This document shows positions 8,884 through 19,500 of a stretch of DNA of 49,640 nucleotides, one piece after another. How positions within the stretch are numbered: position 1 is the stretch's first letter; each line of letters begins with the position of its first letter. Origin of the DNA: a virus. Made by a program: the position numbers and the translations under genes. Under the pieces are notes generated by a model. It was not told where the DNA came from. It worked only from the letters and a program-made list of their open reading frames with translations, and searched no databases. The stretch covers positions 1 to 49,640 of the IMG/VR virus record IMGVR_UViG_3300042507_006513, one strand, 5' to 3'.

Positions 8884-11800
8884 ATGTCTAATGTTATATC
8901 AGGTACTTTAAATATTGGTTCTGGTACTCCATATGATATCATTTTATCAGAATCATCTGGTTTAGCTACTGTTTTTAATAATAGAGCATTAGATATTGAT
9001 TTTGCAGTTTCCGGCACTGGAGTCGGAAAGTTTTTATATTATGATGCTTCAACTGGTAGACTAGGTATTAATGTTAATGATCCAGATAGTGCTTTGCATG
9101 TTGTAGCGCCTTGCTCTAGCGATGGACTTAAAATAGAAAGCATAACTAATTGTGCTACTGGAGTTAGAGTATTATTACTGCACAATCCTGGAACAGCAGC
9201 ATCGACTGGTAGTTTTCCTGCTACTATTGATTTGGCTGGTAAAAATACTAACGATCAAACTATTTACTATGGTCAAATCAAATCACGCATACTTAATCCC
9301 GCAACATCTCAAACAAGTGGTGAAATCTTATTTTATGTTGATCATACTGGCACATCGTCTGAAATTTTTAAAGCCAACACCAATAGCGTAGTTCTTGGTG
9401 GATTAAATGTTATTACTGGATATTCATATAATATTATTGGTGGATCTAATAATTTATCTGGTTTAGTTTATGTTAATGTTGGTTCTAAGAATAGTGGAAC
9501 TGTAACTTCTGGTTTATTATTAGGCAATAATATTTCTTTAAATTCTACAGAAGTGATATGTGTATCTAATTTAGCAATTGTTAGTGGTAATAATATAGTT
9601 TTATTTGGAAACGATATTGTTAGTACCGGAAATGATTCTATACTTATAGCTAATGATGCTAGACTAAATAGCAGTAATAGTATTATTCTTGGCAATAGTA
9701 TCACAACTAATTCTGGATCACATTACAATTTATTGATTGCCAACAATGCTTCTGTTAGCGGAGCATCCGGAATAGGATTTGGTTCAATAGCTAGCATCAC
9801 AGGAGATGGTAATTTATTTATAGGAAATACTGTTAGAGTTATAGGTTCAAATAATTCATCGATAGGATCTAATACCTCCGTTACTGGTAATAATAATATT
9901 ATTTATGGCAGTGCCACAAAAGCTAGCGGTTCCAATATTGTTTCTGTTGGTAATACTAATATCATTAGCAATGTAAATAGTGGATTATTTATTGGTAATA
10001 GTATGAGTTTGGTAAATAGCGATAAAACAATTATCATGGGGCTAAATAATCAGGTTATTAATGAGCTTGACTCTAGTGTTCTTATTGGCATTGATAATAA
10101 TACGTCGGCTGGTAGTGCGACCGGCTTGGTTATGGTGGGACAAACTAATATAGCTTCGGATATTGTTAACTCTCTAGTATTAGGTAGTAAAAATAATCTA
10201 AGTGGTACTGTCAAAAATAATGTTGTATTAGGTCCAGATAATTATGCTGCATTAACTAGTAATAATAATATTATTGTGGGCGGATTAAATAATAACAGCG
10301 GTTTAGGTATCAATAGTCAGGGCGAAGTTTCGGGAACCTCTTCCGGGGTTTTTGGAACTCTGAATAACACCATAATTGTTGGTGTTAATAATTTTGGATA
10401 TACTATTACTAATGGATCTATATTTGGTAATAAAAACTATGTGTCTGGTAATAATCTTAATGTTCTTGGTTCTTTTAATAATATAAAAAACGCTTCGTAC
10501 GTTCAAAATATTGGCAATAGTAATTTTGTAAATGGTAATTATAACAATATATTTGGTGGACGATCAACGGTTGTTGGTACAGCATCTATAGTTAATAATC
10601 CTTCAAAAAGAGACGTTTACTCATTTGGTAGCGGCAATATTTTATTTGGAGATAATGAAATTGTTGTTAGCGGTATTTGTGTTGGAGACAACAATGATTT
10701 ATATGGTACAAAAAATCTTGTATATGGTTCTAATAATATTATTGGATCAACAAGACATATCGGAACTGTAGACGGCACAACTTTAACTATAAATGGAGAC
10801 GTTAGAGCATACTATCAAGCTGGTCAAAGAATTCTAGTGGTAGTCTATAATCCCATAGCGGCTTCTTATGTCTATAATAGACTAATTGTTACTCCAGATG
10901 GTGGAGTAGCTGTTGATTATATCACCACAGGATTTGGCGCATATACAACCATTAATCTTGGTGAAGGCATAACTACAGATGGACTTAGATATGGGATTAA
11001 AAATAATTTCGACGACCCTCTTGCTGAATTAAGCTCAACTGTTACTGTTATAGTTTTTCCATATGAAATTACAGAAACAGATAGTGATAGTGTCACTAGA
11101 ACCAAAAACTATGGTACAAATAATATCGTCGTAGGATCAAATAATAGATACTACCATCACGGAGGTATGATTCTAGGCAATAGAAATAATATTACTGGTA
11201 TTAATAATGTTATTATTGGATATAACATTAGCGGCACATTTAATAATACATTACAAATTGGTACTAGCAATAGTAATAAAATTTATTTAGATAATTCACG
11301 CATAATATTTAATACTGGTCTTCAACAAGATCAAGTCATTTTTAAGAGTAGGTCTGGTGGTACCACAACCGTTATTGATATGAATAATAATCGAGTTGGC
11401 GTTAACAACTCTAGTCCTAGTTCTTCTGTTGATGTTAGTGGAACTATTACTACCAGTGGTTTAAGAGTTGGATTAAGTACGGTATCTGGTTATAGTTTAA
11501 TTGCTGATGCCAACGGCAACGCATCGTGGCAATTTCCGGTCAATTTATCGGGTACTAATGCTGGTATATTATTCAAAGTTAATGACAAGGTTGGAAGCGG
11601 TTCCGATGTATTTTCTTTGACTAATGCTAGTAAGCATGTGAATTATATATATACTCTACCAGCCATTGGAGGAGGAACTAACTCGTTTGAGGGCTTTACA
11701 TTAACTCCTAGTGGGTTATATATTAACGAAACATCAGACGATGAAACCGTATATAATGTAAGAATTAATGGCTCTGGTATTGGTGATTTAGCAGATCTTA

Positions 11801-13419
11801 ATATTTATCAAGACGATGGTTCAAGAATAGTACTATTTAAAACTTTACCACAGTATAATGCCGTTCAAGTATTTAATATTACTGGTGTTTCTGGACATCT
11901 CTATAGGCATACAGTTACTCAACAAATTAATCTACCTACTTCTTTAACAGGAACATTTTTATCAGTACGAGCCGGGGATGGATTATTGTCTTCGACTACA
12001 ACCCCGCCAAATGTTATATTGTTTGGAAACAGATTGGCTGCTCAATCGGGTAGCAATGATCTAAAGTTCTTTTCTGCTGCGTCTGTAATGACAATAGGTG
12101 CTACAGGAGGCTTATCAGCATCACAAGCCGCTGAATTTCAGGGTATAGGAATTGATAGAAGCAGTGATATTATCTTAAGCTGCTCTTCTAATCACGGTAC
12201 AGTATTTAATAATGCTGGGCGTAGCGATAAATTATTTTCTATCTATAACTCTGGCTCATCGAGTAATGGTCTTGGATTCCATTATTATCCAAAGTCTGGT
12301 AGTTTAGCTGTTGGTGTAGAAACAACGCAAACATTCCAAAAAACTATTGATGGTGTTCTTACAGATTGGAAAGAACACAATATTAAACTATTTGTAAATG
12401 GTACTGCTAGAGTCCATGGCTTACAATTTGTTGAAAATAATGGATTTAGCTCTAGTATTACTAATACATATTTAAGAGTGAATCCTAATAACGGCCAGGT
12501 TTATCGTGGCGCTCTTGATTTAAGCACTGTGTATAGTGGAATATGGCCTGTATATATCAATACAGATATTTCTAGTCGTGTTGATATCGGTCTTAGTCAA
12601 TCAGCAACTCCTGGTGGTACTGCTATGGGCGCTGCTGGTAATGGAGCAATGCTGGTTTACAACGGCGGCGGATGGGTAACAAATGCTAAAGGGTTATATT
12701 TATACCAACCATCATTTGGTAATGATAATCCTAATGCAGTTCCCGGTGCTATCATCGGACCAAATTCTGCTGGACGCTTAAATACCGCTCGTAACAGCCT
12801 AACCTTTGCTGGCACACCATTTAATGGCACTGCTTATACCAGCTATAGAGGATCTAATCAATCAACTATCCATATGCTCAAAGGTAGAACCACAAATGCT
12901 TCATCTACTGAGCTACGTACAGATTTTGTTAAAGAATCCGCTGGTACTGTTACCAAACAGAATACTATATCCATTGATACATTATTTGATCCTTTAGAAG
13001 CCGGTAATGAACTATCACGAAGTGGTATTCTTGGGGTGTGGAATTATACAATTACTTACTGTGGACTTATTAGTCCTGTTGTTAGTAATACAGAGCTTGG
13101 TCCATCTAGCGATGGCTGGAATGCTGTTGCTGGTAAATTAGAAGGAGCGGTATTATTTTATCGTAATGATAGTAATGCATATCAAGCTATTAAACTTGGT
13201 TCAGAGAGTCAATCATTCAGAACTTCATCTTCCTATAGTAGCTCGTGGACTTCTGGTCTTACTCCCCCGCTATCTGTGTCATTTGTGACAGGTGTTGCGC
13301 CCCAAAGAATGCAAATCAATGCTTTGGGTGTTGGCGATGCTAATATTTTATGGAATTGTACTGTGGACATTCATCAATTAAATCACCCAGATAGCACCGC
13401 AGTTTCTGGGTCACTTTAA
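8884..13419 (+). CDS. Tail fibre / adhesin with YadA-head-like repeats
   Basis: This 1511-aa protein is very rich in Asn, Gly and Ser. Residues about 170-620 consist of short repeats such as NNIIYGS, NSIILGN and NNIIVGG, the pattern of trimeric autotransporter head (YadA/Hep_Hag) beta-rolls. The series resumes near nt 11110-11290 after an insert without repeats. Two GxxGIG-type peptides common in phage fibres are visible: GRLGINVNDPDSALHV near the N-terminus and NRVGVNNSSPSSSVDVSG near nt 11385. A module from the N-terminus (DIILS-x-SS...TVFNN...) recurs near 12150-12330. No C-terminal chaperone or peptidase motif is evident. The start ATG at 8884 lies 15 nt after the tape-measure stop, behind a purine-rich AGAAAG stretch. 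Role: host attachment or tail decoration (inference). Confidence 0.65.
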   Translation: MSNVISGTLNIGSGTPYDIILSESSGLATVFNNRALDIDFAVSGTGVGKFLYYDASTGRLGINVNDPDSALHVVAPCSSDGLKIESITNCATGVRVLLLHNPGTAASTGSFPATIDLAGKNTNDQTIYYGQIKSRILNPATSQTSGEILFYVDHTGTSSEIFKANTNSVVLGGLNVITGYSYNIIGGSNNLSGLVYVNVGSKNSGTVTSGLLLGNNISLNSTEVICVSNLAIVSGNNIVLFGNDIVSTGNDSILIANDARLNSSNSIILGNSITTNSGSHYNLLIANNASVSGASGIGFGSIASITGDGNLFIGNTVRVIGSNNSSIGSNTSVTGNNNIIYGSATKASGSNIVSVGNTNIISNVNSGLFIGNSMSLVNSDKTIIMGLNNQVINELDSSVLIGIDNNTSAGSATGLVMVGQTNIASDIVNSLVLGSKNNLSGTVKNNVVLGPDNYAALTSNNNIIVGGLNNNSGLGINSQGEVSGTSSGVFGTLNNTIIVGVNNFGYTITNGSIFGNKNYVSGNNLNVLGSFNNIKNASYVQNIGNSNFVNGNYNNIFGGRSTVVGTASIVNNPSKRDVYSFGSGNILFGDNEIVVSGICVGDNNDLYGTKNLVYGSNNIIGSTRHIGTVDGTTLTINGDVRAYYQAGQRILVVVYNPIAASYVYNRLIVTPDGGVAVDYITTGFGAYTTINLGEGITTDGLRYGIKNNFDDPLAELSSTVTVIVFPYEITETDSDSVTRTKNYGTNNIVVGSNNRYYHHGGMILGNRNNITGINNVIIGYNISGTFNNTLQIGTSNSNKIYLDNSRIIFNTGLQQDQVIFKSRSGGTTTVIDMNNNRVGVNNSSPSSSVDVSGTITTSGLRVGLSTVSGYSLIADANGNASWQFPVNLSGTNAGILFKVNDKVGSGSDVFSLTNASKHVNYIYTLPAIGGGTNSFEGFTLTPSGLYINETSDDETVYNVRINGSGIGDLADLNIYQDDGSRIVLFKTLPQYNAVQVFNITGVSGHLYRHTVTQQINLPTSLTGTFLSVRAGDGLLSSTTTPPNVILFGNRLAAQSGSNDLKFFSAASVMTIGATGGLSASQAAEFQGIGIDRSSDIILSCSSNHGTVFNNAGRSDKLFSIYNSGSSSNGLGFHYYPKSGSLAVGVETTQTFQKTIDGVLTDWKEHNIKLFVNGTARVHGLQFVENNGFSSSITNTYLRVNPNNGQVYRGALDLSTVYSGIWPVYINTDISSRVDIGLSQSATPGGTAMGAAGNGAMLVYNGGGWVTNAKGLYLYQPSFGNDNPNAVPGAIIGPNSAGRLNTARNSLTFAGTPFNGTAYTSYRGSNQSTIHMLKGRTTNASSTELRTDFVKESAGTVTKQNTISIDTLFDPLEAGNELSRSGILGVWNYTITYCGLISPVVSNTELGPSSDGWNAVAGKLEGAVLFYRNDSNAYQAIKLGSESQSFRTSSSYSSSWTSGLTPPLSVSFVTGVAPQRMQINALGVGDANILWNCTVDIHQLNHPDSTAVSGSL
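9394..10760 (+). repeat. Degenerate NN/GN beta-roll repeat array
   Basis: The encoded protein alternates hydrophobic strands with small turns at roughly 12-16-residue spacing. Examples are NNIVLFGND, NSIILGNS, NLFIGNT, NNIIYGS, SGLFIGNS, NSLVLGSKNN and NNVVLGPDN. The unit resembles the YadA head repeat. It is recognisable in protein but not in DNA, so the array is old. Confidence 0.6.
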
Positions 13420-13443
13420 TGATGATTTATAAGGATTATAATT

Positions 13444-14982
13444 ATGGCGACAGTACTAACATACGGAACATATAGTTTTATACCTGTTCCTGATATTGCT
13501 ATTAGTACAGAGATACAACGTAGTGATGCTGGCTATGGAGTAGGCACAGTTGACAAAATAACTCTTAACGGTGTTTTGTATGCTGCTGGTTCTGAAATTA
13601 ATCAGAGCGGGACTCCTAAAAATAAAAGCAGTATCAATAATTTGATGGTTCAGCTATCAGGATTACAAGCAGCTGTACAACAAGACTATCAACAGCTTTG
13701 GTTACGATGTAGTACGGATATTTACAGAAGCGAAAAAGGAAAAACAATAGTTGATAGTTTTTCTTTTGAAAATAGTTCGGACGAACAATGGCTACAAGTT
13801 ATTAATTATACAATTAATTTATCAGTATATTCTACTGGTTTTATTAACTATATAACTGATAGTGGATATCTAGTATCTAATTTCACTAATACATATAATA
13901 TTTCTACAAACGATGATAATGCTTACTATAATGGTTCTCAATTTAGACCTATTGGTTTAGATTTTCCTTCATATACAATAACTAGAGAAGTTTCTGCTCA
14001 AGGAATACAAACCGAAACCGTTTCGGCTTTAGAAAATGCTGTGAAATGTGTTTCTGGGTTAACTGCCAATAGTAATATTGCATTCTCAAGTATATTAAGT
14101 GGTTTATATATCTATGATAGATCAACAGAAATTTCTAAAGACCCTATTAATGGTTCGTATTCTATCAGAGATACTTTTGCAGCATATTCTGGATCTAGTG
14201 GCTGGATAGACACATATACTATTACCAGTACTATAGATAATAGTTTACGTAGAACAGTTGAAATTGCTGGGCAAGTACAAGGGTTTGCGTCTTATCCATT
14301 GTCTACTAGTCTTTATACAAAGACTATCGACGATAGTTTTTCTACCGATACTACTTCGCAAGGCTATGGTTCAACAAAATGGCTTGCAGCAAGCGGAGGA
14401 TTCTTTAATCATGTAAAACCCAATATCTTTAATAGAGTATTATCTTCATGGATAGGCAATACTGGTTTATATAAAGCTATTATTAGTTCTGGAAGATATC
14501 TTTTTCATACCGGTATTAATCCACTCCCGGCTAGTATATCTGTGGATCATGATATTGTTCAAGGATCGATATCGTATAATTATAGCTACAATTCACGACC
14601 GTTGGCTATGATTAGTGGAGCTATTAATGAGTCTATTGACATGAATGATAATTATGCTTTGAGAACGTATAATTTCCCAGATATTTTTTATAGAATGCCA
14701 TTAGCTCAAGATCAAGGCACTTATTCAAATTCTAAAAGATCAGTCACATATAGTGCTACATTTCCTAGGCCGTTTTCTCCTACTGGCATTACAGCCACTT
14801 TGAAAACAAGAATTAATCAAGTTATGGGAGAATTTGACCCAAGTGGTCTGGCTCTTGCAAACAACAATCCTAGAGGTCCAAAATACTTTAGTTGGATTAC
14901 AGAAAATAATGAAAGTTTTGATGTTTTGGGCGGGAAATATAGTAAAACAATTTCGTGGGAATACCAAAAAGGATATATATGA
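13444..14982 (+). CDS. Tail structural protein, paralogue A
   Basis: A 512-aa protein of unknown family, without catalytic motifs, signal peptide or membrane segment. It is Ser/Thr/Asn/Tyr-rich, as virion beta-structure proteins often are. It aligns with the next gene at both ends. The N-terminus has YGTYSFIPVPDI then a KITLNGVLYAAG strand; the C-terminus has SYNYSYNSRPLAMISGAINE and an ISWEY-like end. A clear ribosome site (AAGGA, 13433-13437) precedes ATG 13444. Its TGA stop overlaps the next start in an ATGA. Context points to a baseplate or tail-tube component (inference). Confidence 0.6.
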   Translation: MATVLTYGTYSFIPVPDIAISTEIQRSDAGYGVGTVDKITLNGVLYAAGSEINQSGTPKNKSSINNLMVQLSGLQAAVQQDYQQLWLRCSTDIYRSEKGKTIVDSFSFENSSDEQWLQVINYTINLSVYSTGFINYITDSGYLVSNFTNTYNISTNDDNAYYNGSQFRPIGLDFPSYTITREVSAQGIQTETVSALENAVKCVSGLTANSNIAFSSILSGLYIYDRSTEISKDPINGSYSIRDTFAAYSGSSGWIDTYTITSTIDNSLRRTVEIAGQVQGFASYPLSTSLYTKTIDDSFSTDTTSQGYGSTKWLAASGGFFNHVKPNIFNRVLSSWIGNTGLYKAIISSGRYLFHTGINPLPASISVDHDIVQGSISYNYSYNSRPLAMISGAINESIDMNDNYALRTYNFPDIFYRMPLAQDQGTYSNSKRSVTYSATFPRPFSPTGITATLKTRINQVMGEFDPSGLALANNNPRGPKYFSWITENNESFDVLGGKYSKTISWEYQKGYI

Positions 14983-16487
14983 ATACTTATCTAGAATTTG
15001 GTAACTATATATTTTCTCCCGCAAGCGGATTTCCTATTCCAAAACTCACAACATCAATATCTAAAAATAGAACATCATCTCAACAATATCTTGGTAGCAA
15101 ACAAACCATAGAACTCAATGGAGTTATAGTAGGTTCCGGGGTCAATGACCTATTACAAAAAGCCATATCATTACAAACCGGGGTTGTGTCTTCAAACCCA
15201 GAAAGATTTATATTCGGATTAAAAGAAGGGTCTACGGCAAACCCTGTTATTAGCGGCACCGGATATGTTACAAAATTACAATTTGATACTAATAAAAATC
15301 ATGCCGCTAATCTTATAGAGTATCAAATATCTATAGATTTTGATGCTACTACTACTGGTAGTCCTATTAATAATATAGCCAATGTTTATCGTGTAGAAAG
15401 TGTTGATGATAATGTTAGTATTTCTGTTTCTTCAGAAAATTACATGATTGGTTATACAACTTATCCATTATATGATATTACTCGTACTACTAGTGCTAAA
15501 GGTAGCAGATATTTTGCATCAAGTGGTGCCATTGTAGAAGCACTAAGATGGATTAATGATCGTAAAGCATTATTCCCTTTAACTGGTATATTACCTACAG
15601 GCAAATTTCCTCTTTTTAATCATACTAGAACTTTGGACGTTAATGAACTAGAAGGCAACATTAGTATTACAGATAAGTTTATATCTAAACCGATATTGCC
15701 CAATGACCCATGGACTCATAAATATACCGTATCAACACAGATCAGAGAAGATTTTACAGAAGAACTTTCTATTAAAGGCAATATAATTGGATTAGCTCCG
15801 GCAACAGGCATAAATATTTTAGAAACACCGCTTTCACCATCTGTGCATAAATCAGGTATAAGTATCATTTCGCCATTTGGTGTGCCAAATATTATTAACA
15901 GTGGCACTAAATATAATAGTGCTATGAGTGGCTATAAAGGTATTACAGGATTATTTACTGGCATAATATCTCAACATTATAATTTAGTGTCTTCATTAAA
16001 TACAGATTATTCTTTTCCTTATCCTTCTTGGTCAAAACCTCCTTTGAATTTAACTCCAATAAATTTTGTTGAAACATTTAATCCTCATAATGGAGAAATC
16101 ACATATAATTTCACTTTTGATAATAGGCCAAATAGTTATATTAGTGGAGCTATTTCTGAAACATTAACAGTTAATGAAAATAGCCCAGTCCCTCGTCATA
16201 CAACAATTCCCGTATTAGGAAGAAGACTTGGTCCGGTGGTGTATTTTTATACAGCGTCTTCAGGACTAGGAAATAGATCGGTTTCATATGAGGGAGTGTT
16301 TGCTCCACCATCAGGATTTAGTAATATAAGAGTAGATATGCAAATATTAAGAGCAATTGATAATTTAGTTAATTCTTTAGGACCTAGCTTGCCTTATTCT
16401 GGATATGTAACAGCTGATGATCAAAAAATTAATATTGGAGAAAATAGAATAACAAGAAATAAAACATGGTCTTATACTAAAAATTAA
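14979..16487 (+). CDS. Tail structural protein, paralogue B
   Basis: 502 residues from ATG 14979. I chose this start because it overlaps the previous TGA as ATGA and has AAAAGG 7-8 nt upstream; an in-frame GTG at 14955 would add eight residues and lacks such a site. It is paralogous to the preceding protein: FGNYIFSPASGFPIP and TIELNGVIVGSG at the N-terminus, TYNFTFDNRPNSYISGAISE and a TWSYTKN end at the C-terminus. No enzyme motif is visible. Translational coupling suggests that the two subunits are made in equal amounts and may form a heteromeric ring or assembly (inference). Confidence 0.6.
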   Translation: MNTYLEFGNYIFSPASGFPIPKLTTSISKNRTSSQQYLGSKQTIELNGVIVGSGVNDLLQKAISLQTGVVSSNPERFIFGLKEGSTANPVISGTGYVTKLQFDTNKNHAANLIEYQISIDFDATTTGSPINNIANVYRVESVDDNVSISVSSENYMIGYTTYPLYDITRTTSAKGSRYFASSGAIVEALRWINDRKALFPLTGILPTGKFPLFNHTRTLDVNELEGNISITDKFISKPILPNDPWTHKYTVSTQIREDFTEELSIKGNIIGLAPATGINILETPLSPSVHKSGISIISPFGVPNIINSGTKYNSAMSGYKGITGLFTGIISQHYNLVSSLNTDYSFPYPSWSKPPLNLTPINFVETFNPHNGEITYNFTFDNRPNSYISGAISETLTVNENSPVPRHTTIPVLGRRLGPVVYFYTASSGLGNRSVSYEGVFAPPSGFSNIRVDMQILRAIDNLVNSLGPSLPYSGYVTADDQKINIGENRITRNKTWSYTKN

Positions 16488-16502
16488 TAGGAAAAATTTA
16501 AT

Positions 16503-19500
16503 ATGGTAGCCAACTATAGGGCGGTAGGCCCACATGCTCAAACAATATTTTTAGGATGTAGTGTTACAGAAGCCAGCATGACTTTGGCTTGGGGTTCTGA
16601 GGCTTCAACCTGTGAAGTTAAACTGGTTAATGATTATGTGGCACACCATCGTTCACGAGACTATAATGGTTTAAATACTGCTATAGACAGTATTCATAGC
16701 ACATTAGACAACACTACTCCATCAACGGCTTTAGCCGCATCAGCACAAGCACAACAATATCTTAAACCGATTATTAATTATGAAAAGAATAAAAAAGATT
16801 TTAATACAAATATAGAAGGTGGTTCTTCTTATCCGATAGTAATACGAGATTTAGGAAAAAAATGCTGGAATGCCCATAATTATGATGCTAATCCTTATCA
16901 TTGGGTTAGCGCTGATCCTGGATTTTTAGGAGATAAATATTCAATAGTTGGTGCTCCTTGTTATTTTAGATTTGAAGATTTGGTTTTTGCTGGTTTTGTT
17001 AATAGATGGACATATGATAACGGCGTTTACAGCGTTAGCCTTACCGGTCCTGGAAGCTTATTAAAAGGATGTAAATTAATTATCAATGACTATTATGGTA
17101 GTGTTAGCACATTAATGCCATTCACTAATGATCAAGGAAGACCTATAGCAGTTCCGTACAACGACCCAACCGTTGCTGGGTCTTTTGGGGCAGAAATTGC
17201 TTACGGCAATATACCAAATTTGATCAATGTTTTTGGTTGGCTACAATACCAATCAAATGCTACTCCTCCTAGATATGGATTTGCTCGGGTTTCGGACTAT
17301 GGAATTAGTGCCGCTCAAGTTTATGACACTTTGTTAGTTTTATTAGGAGGAGGAGAATGGGATAATTTTGTAGATAGCGATGGAAATCCTGTTTTAATTG
17401 ATTCAAATGGAATCACACGTAATAAATTTTCTCCTTATGGTGGAATAGTTAGTAGAAGTCCTTTGTCTATAAGTCCAGACGGAGAGGTATTAATAGACAC
17501 CCTTGGAACAACAATATCGTCGCAAGGAGGAGAATCCTCTACAGATTTAACAAAACTTGGACTATTAAGAACAGTTACTGCTGTTGATAATTTACCAAGA
17601 CCAATTTTTAGAGTTGATTTTAGTAATGTTCCTCGTCCTGATCCAAATCTATTTTTACCATTATCATCATCAATGCCTCTTGATGAATTTATAGATTTTT
17701 GCTGTAAAGGAGCTGGTTATGATTGGAATTGTACACTGGTACCAGCACCAACATCGAGCCAATATACCGCTGCAATTGTTATTAACACATATTCTAGAAG
17801 GGTTCAATATCCTCCAAAGGTTCTGCGTGATTTTATTACAAGTTTTCAAGCCGGTGATAATGTTGTATCATATGATTTGGGAGAAGAATATAAGGATCAA
17901 AATGTAAGAAAAGTAGTAATGGGAGGAAAACAGGAACGACTAGCTCAGTTTATGACTCACACTCTTTCAAAGTATAGAAACTCTAGAATATATAATCCAT
18001 TACTTGATACTTTTATGCCTGTTAGAAATGATATGAGTATTAATAATTTAAGAAATGGTAGTTATCATAATATTTATAGAGAACCAATAGCCGATGCTCA
18101 ACGAATGTGGAGTAGTCCCCCCAATCCGTACATAATGATAAACGGAGGAATTACTGCTCAACGTAATAGTTCGGCATGGGCAACATTTAATCTGGGTGCC
18201 ACAGCAACATCTGTACCATTAGGCGGCTATGCAACATCGCAGATATCTCTAACAAGCATAAACGATCCATTGGCAAATACTAATTTACCAGGATCAGCTG
18301 CATATCCTATTCATTTTGATCTTATAAGCCCTTATTTTGGTATAGGTTCTGATGGTTATCCAAGAAGAGTTTTTTATGATCGTAAATTAAGACAACTTAA
18401 AGTTAATATACCCATTAGTGATATAGCAAATTTTTTCCCAGTATACACAGCAGATTCGGGCTATTTGACTATTATGGAAAACGAGATCCGTGCCGCTAAA
18501 GCAAGTTTTGATAGCTGGATCGCCTATTTATTTGATTCTTTGTCTTTTGATGTTTGGAAACCATCCGCTAGGCTCATATATACTGCTATATCTTCCGCTC
18601 TTGGTCCAGCAGTTGCTAATTCTCTTAGGTTAAGAGGTTTTGGTATTACTAAAAGCCTTGGAAAACAAAAAAGTCCATATGGATATTATCATACAGGCAA
18701 TCCTGTTAGTCCTTCACAAGCAGTTTTGTTTTCTAACAGAGTTATGCCAATGTTACAAAATTTACATTCTTATATTTCCGATGAACTTGGTCAACATTAT
18801 GGTAAAGACTATTTAGTTAGAATGCCAACAGTAAACAGTTCTGTTGGCGCAGACGGAGTTAGACGATATGATTATGAGATTACCGATTCTGGTTGGGAAG
18901 AACCAGGAAATGCTCTAGATGATACATTGGTTATTGGTAGCACAACGGCCGATTTATTGGCTCAAGATAATGGAAAATTTGGTCCAATTTTAGGATGGAA
19001 TAATTCTGCTGAACAAGAATACTCTTTTGTTAGGCCTCCTAGCACTATTGGCGGAGCTGCCGTCAGCAACTCTATGGGTCGCGCCATGGCAACGTTAGGT
19101 AAAATAGGGGCGAGTAATGCATGGTATTATCCATTGAGAACCGACGGGGATTTTATAGGGGTACCATATACTGGTATCAGAGAGTCTAATTTTACATCCG
19201 CTAATCCGGGACTAACCGATTCTTTTGGAGTATCTGTTCCGAACGATAGGTTATACAAAATTTATCAAAAAGCTTCTATACCAGAAAAAACATTAATTTT
19301 TGATAATACGATAGGTGTTCAATATGCTATGATTAGCGCATCTTCTCCTGTTTTTATTCATGATGCTGATAATTTACAAAAAACTATTCTTCTTGATTGT
19401 GCCTTATCTTATAAAGAAGGAGAAGAAACCGCATCATATAGCTCTGTTCCTAATCTAAGATATATGCAAAATCGGTTTTTAGATAGTGTTGCTGGCAATA

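Noticed and set aside
9394-10760. Possible CRISPR or DNA tandem repeat array in the fibre gene
   Set aside because: Repetition is at protein level only; DNA units are not identical, not evenly spaced and lie within one open frame.
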